Source of the DNA: Microbulbifer variabilis ATCC 700307
GTDB taxonomy: Bacteria; Pseudomonadota; Gammaproteobacteria; Pseudomonadales; Cellvibrionaceae
Length of the DNA stretch: 64,000 bases
NCBI RefSeq assembly: GCF_000380565.1
Contig: NZ_AQYJ01000029.1
Location: forward strand, 310,001 to 374,000
Direction: 5' to 3'
Position numbers and translations under genes: made by a program. Positions within the stretch are counted from its first letter, which is position 1. Every line of letters starts with the position of its first letter. Positions 63,032 to 64,000 of the stretch are shown here, in pieces. A model generated the notes under the pieces. It ran no database searches and was not told where the DNA came from. It saw only the letters and a list, made by a program, of their open reading frames with translations.

Positions 63032-63732
63032 AGTTATTTACTCAGCAATATGCTCTGAGATTTTTTGTTATCTTTTTTATTTTAGCCAGCCATCTATCAA
63101 AAGTATGGGCTGAAGAATATATACCACCCACTGAGATTCCCCCTGAGAATAGTGAGCGGGCTTTACTGATAGCTGGATTAAATGAAAATTCCACCCCGGA
63201 ACAAAAAAAAGTTGCCTACTTAGCCGAGCTGGCATTGCTCACTTCCTCGGCCGATACACAAGTGGCGCAAGTGGAATTGCTGGAAGAGAAGATCACTCAA
63301 TTACTGAAGTCACAGGATAATGATTCAGAACTAAGTGCCGCCCTGGGTTCAGCGATCTCGTTTCGATCCAGTTTTTATACAGACCAGCTGGCAAAGCTTT
63401 CCTTATTCTCAAGAAGGGGAAATCGCATTATGGATAGAGCTGTTAAACAAGCCCCCTTTGACTTGGGTGCCCGGTTACAGCGCGGCATCAGCTGTGCAAA
63501 TATGCCGGCGTTCCTTCGTCGAGCCCGCTATGCGGTTGAAGATCTAGAACTGGTTCAGCAACAAATAGGTGGGAAATATGGCGAAGAGTTCCAGGCATTT
63601 GTCGAGTTCTACCTGGCGCAGGCCTATAGTCGTAATAAGCAGGCAGAGAAGGCCCGAAGCCTTTGGGCAAAGCTGGCGGGCTCTGAAACCAATTGGGCGC
63701 AAAAGTCTCGCCAGGCGCTGGAGAAGTTGTAA
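63028..63732 (+). CDS. Exported helical-repeat protein between ATPase and permease
   Basis: A 234-residue protein with a signal segment (ALRFFVIFFILASHLSKVWA) and helical TPR-like repeats toward the C-terminus (FVEFYLAQAYSRNKQAEKARSLWAKLAG). Its start overlaps the ATPase stop (ATGA) and the permease follows two bases later. Its position within the transporter genes suggests a periplasmic accessory to the transporter. The family is not recognised beyond the helical-repeat character. Confidence 0.65.
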   Translation: MKLFTQQYALRFFVIFFILASHLSKVWAEEYIPPTEIPPENSERALLIAGLNENSTPEQKKVAYLAELALLTSSADTQVAQVELLEEKITQLLKSQDNDSELSAALGSAISFRSSFYTDQLAKLSLFSRRGNRIMDRAVKQAPFDLGARLQRGISCANMPAFLRRARYAVEDLELVQQQIGGKYGEEFQAFVEFYLAQAYSRNKQAEKARSLWAKLAGSETNWAQKSRQALEKL

Positions 63733-63734
63733 CC

Positions 63735-64000
63735 ATGACTCTGGGTTGGAAAGTAGCACTGTTAAATATCCTGAGAAATGGACGGCGTAGTCTGATTACT
63801 CTGGCAGCAGTTGTATTTGGTTGCACGAGCCTGATTATATTTGGTGGCTTTGTGCAGTCTATGTACGATGGTATGCGTGAGAGTATGATTCGTTCGCAGT
63901 TAGGTCATATCCAGGTTTACGCAGAGGGGTTCGATCAGTATGGTAAGGCTGAACCAGAGAAATACCTTATCTCCTCTGCTGACTTAGTAGAGATTAGCGA
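63735..64000 (+). CDS. FtsX/MacB-type ABC permease, N-terminal part (cut by window end)
   Basis: The last 88 codons in the window read LGWKVALLNILRNGRRSLITL… followed by a hydrophobic segment (AAVVFGCTSLIIFGGFV) and QSMYDGMRESMIRSQLGHIQVYAEGF, the usual start of LolC/LolE and MacB-like permeases with an N-terminal TM helix and a periplasmic domain. The reading frame runs off the window. It starts two bases after the preceding stop and belongs to the same operon. Confidence 0.88.
   Translation, partial: MTLGWKVALLNILRNGRRSLITLAAVVFGCTSLIIFGGFVQSMYDGMRESMIRSQLGHIQVYAEGFDQYGKAEPEKYLISSADLVEIS

Larger units (their letters stand above)
49251..64000 (+). other. Candidate novel biosynthetic gene cluster (operon of at least 14 genes, runs off the window)
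   Basis: All genes are on the plus strand. Except for a 127-base gap after the first gene, they overlap or are a few bases apart (ATGA, GTGA and TAATG junctions), so they probably form one transcript. Content in order: AMP-forming ligase, fold-III PLP decarboxylase, acyl-CoA-dehydrogenase-like, thiolase-like, orphan, thiolase-like, large acyl-CoA dehydrogenase, halogenase-like flavoprotein, alpha/beta hydrolase, asparagine-synthetase-like, acyl carrier protein, TPR-like, ABC ATPase, TPR-like, FtsX permease. No PKS or NRPS megasynthase is present. Confidence 0.8.

Noticed and set aside
49251-64000. Prodigiosin/tambjamine or bromopyrrole (Bmp) pathway as the identity of the cluster
   Set aside because: The ligase and halogenase-like enzyme recall those pathways, but the PigA-type dehydrogenase, PCP-thioesterase fusion and condensing enzymes of those systems are absent, while the decarboxylase and KAS-like pair have no counterpart.

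Overview
The window looks like a chromosomal segment of a marine-type gammaproteobacterium. A Microbulbifer or Cellvibrionales-like organism is my best guess, from gene content alone (short PutA with a divergent Lrp regulator, fused indolepyruvate oxidoreductase, ECF11/ChrR stress operon, alkylsulfatase). I saw no rRNA, tRNA, CRISPR array or complete insertion sequence.

Layout. 1-3.4 kb: the end of a sugar-type MFS permease, a LacI regulator and a 14-TM drug-type MFS exporter. 3.4-12.2 kb: a sparse, AT-rich accessory strip with long gaps. Its genes are mostly for exported or orphan proteins: a 17-residue tandem-repeat protein, a parallel beta-helix protein, an internally duplicated eight-cysteine protein, an amidohydrolase, an esterase and a GNAT enzyme. 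12.2-15.8 kb: an exported carotenoid-oxygenase-like protein and an exported FAD oxidase, closed by a strong terminator. 15.9-22.1 kb: a hydrolase, a membrane protein and a divergent Lrp / indolepyruvate ferredoxin oxidoreductase pair. 22.1-29.4 kb: an ECF11-type sigma factor and ChrR-type anti-sigma, divergent from a lipid-modification operon (NTF2-like, SDR, flavin amine oxidase, DUF1365, Cfa-type methyltransferase, DUF2878, lipoprotein-like protein). A candidate ECF11 promoter lies between them. 29.4-35 kb: assorted single genes (LysR, cytochrome P460, glycine-zipper lipoprotein, alcohol dehydrogenase, small kinase, one orphan). 35.7-48.4 kb: PutA and its Lrp regulator, an acyl-CoA dehydrogenase, alkylsulfatase plus OsmC, a Baeyer-Villiger-type monooxygenase with a divergent AraC regulator, and a DUF1254/DUF1214 protein.

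49.25 kb to the right edge: a compact operon of at least 14 genes, mostly overlapping or a few bases apart. It is the best candidate for an undescribed system. It encodes an AMP-forming amino-acid/acyl ligase, a fold-type-III PLP decarboxylase, a shortened acyl-CoA-dehydrogenase-like protein, two divergent thiolase-fold proteins flanking an orphan, a full-length DmdC-like acyl-CoA dehydrogenase, a flavin-dependent halogenase-like enzyme, an alpha/beta hydrolase, an asparagine-synthetase-like protein without its ATP loop, and a stand-alone acyl carrier protein. These are followed by two exported helical-repeat proteins, a LolD/MacB-type ATPase and an FtsX-type permease cut by the window end. 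My reading (inference) is that an amino acid is loaded on the carrier protein, decarboxylated, oxidised and possibly halogenated, and that the product is then exported or inserted in the envelope by the ABC machine. No PKS or NRPS megasynthase is present, so rule-based cluster finders could miss it.
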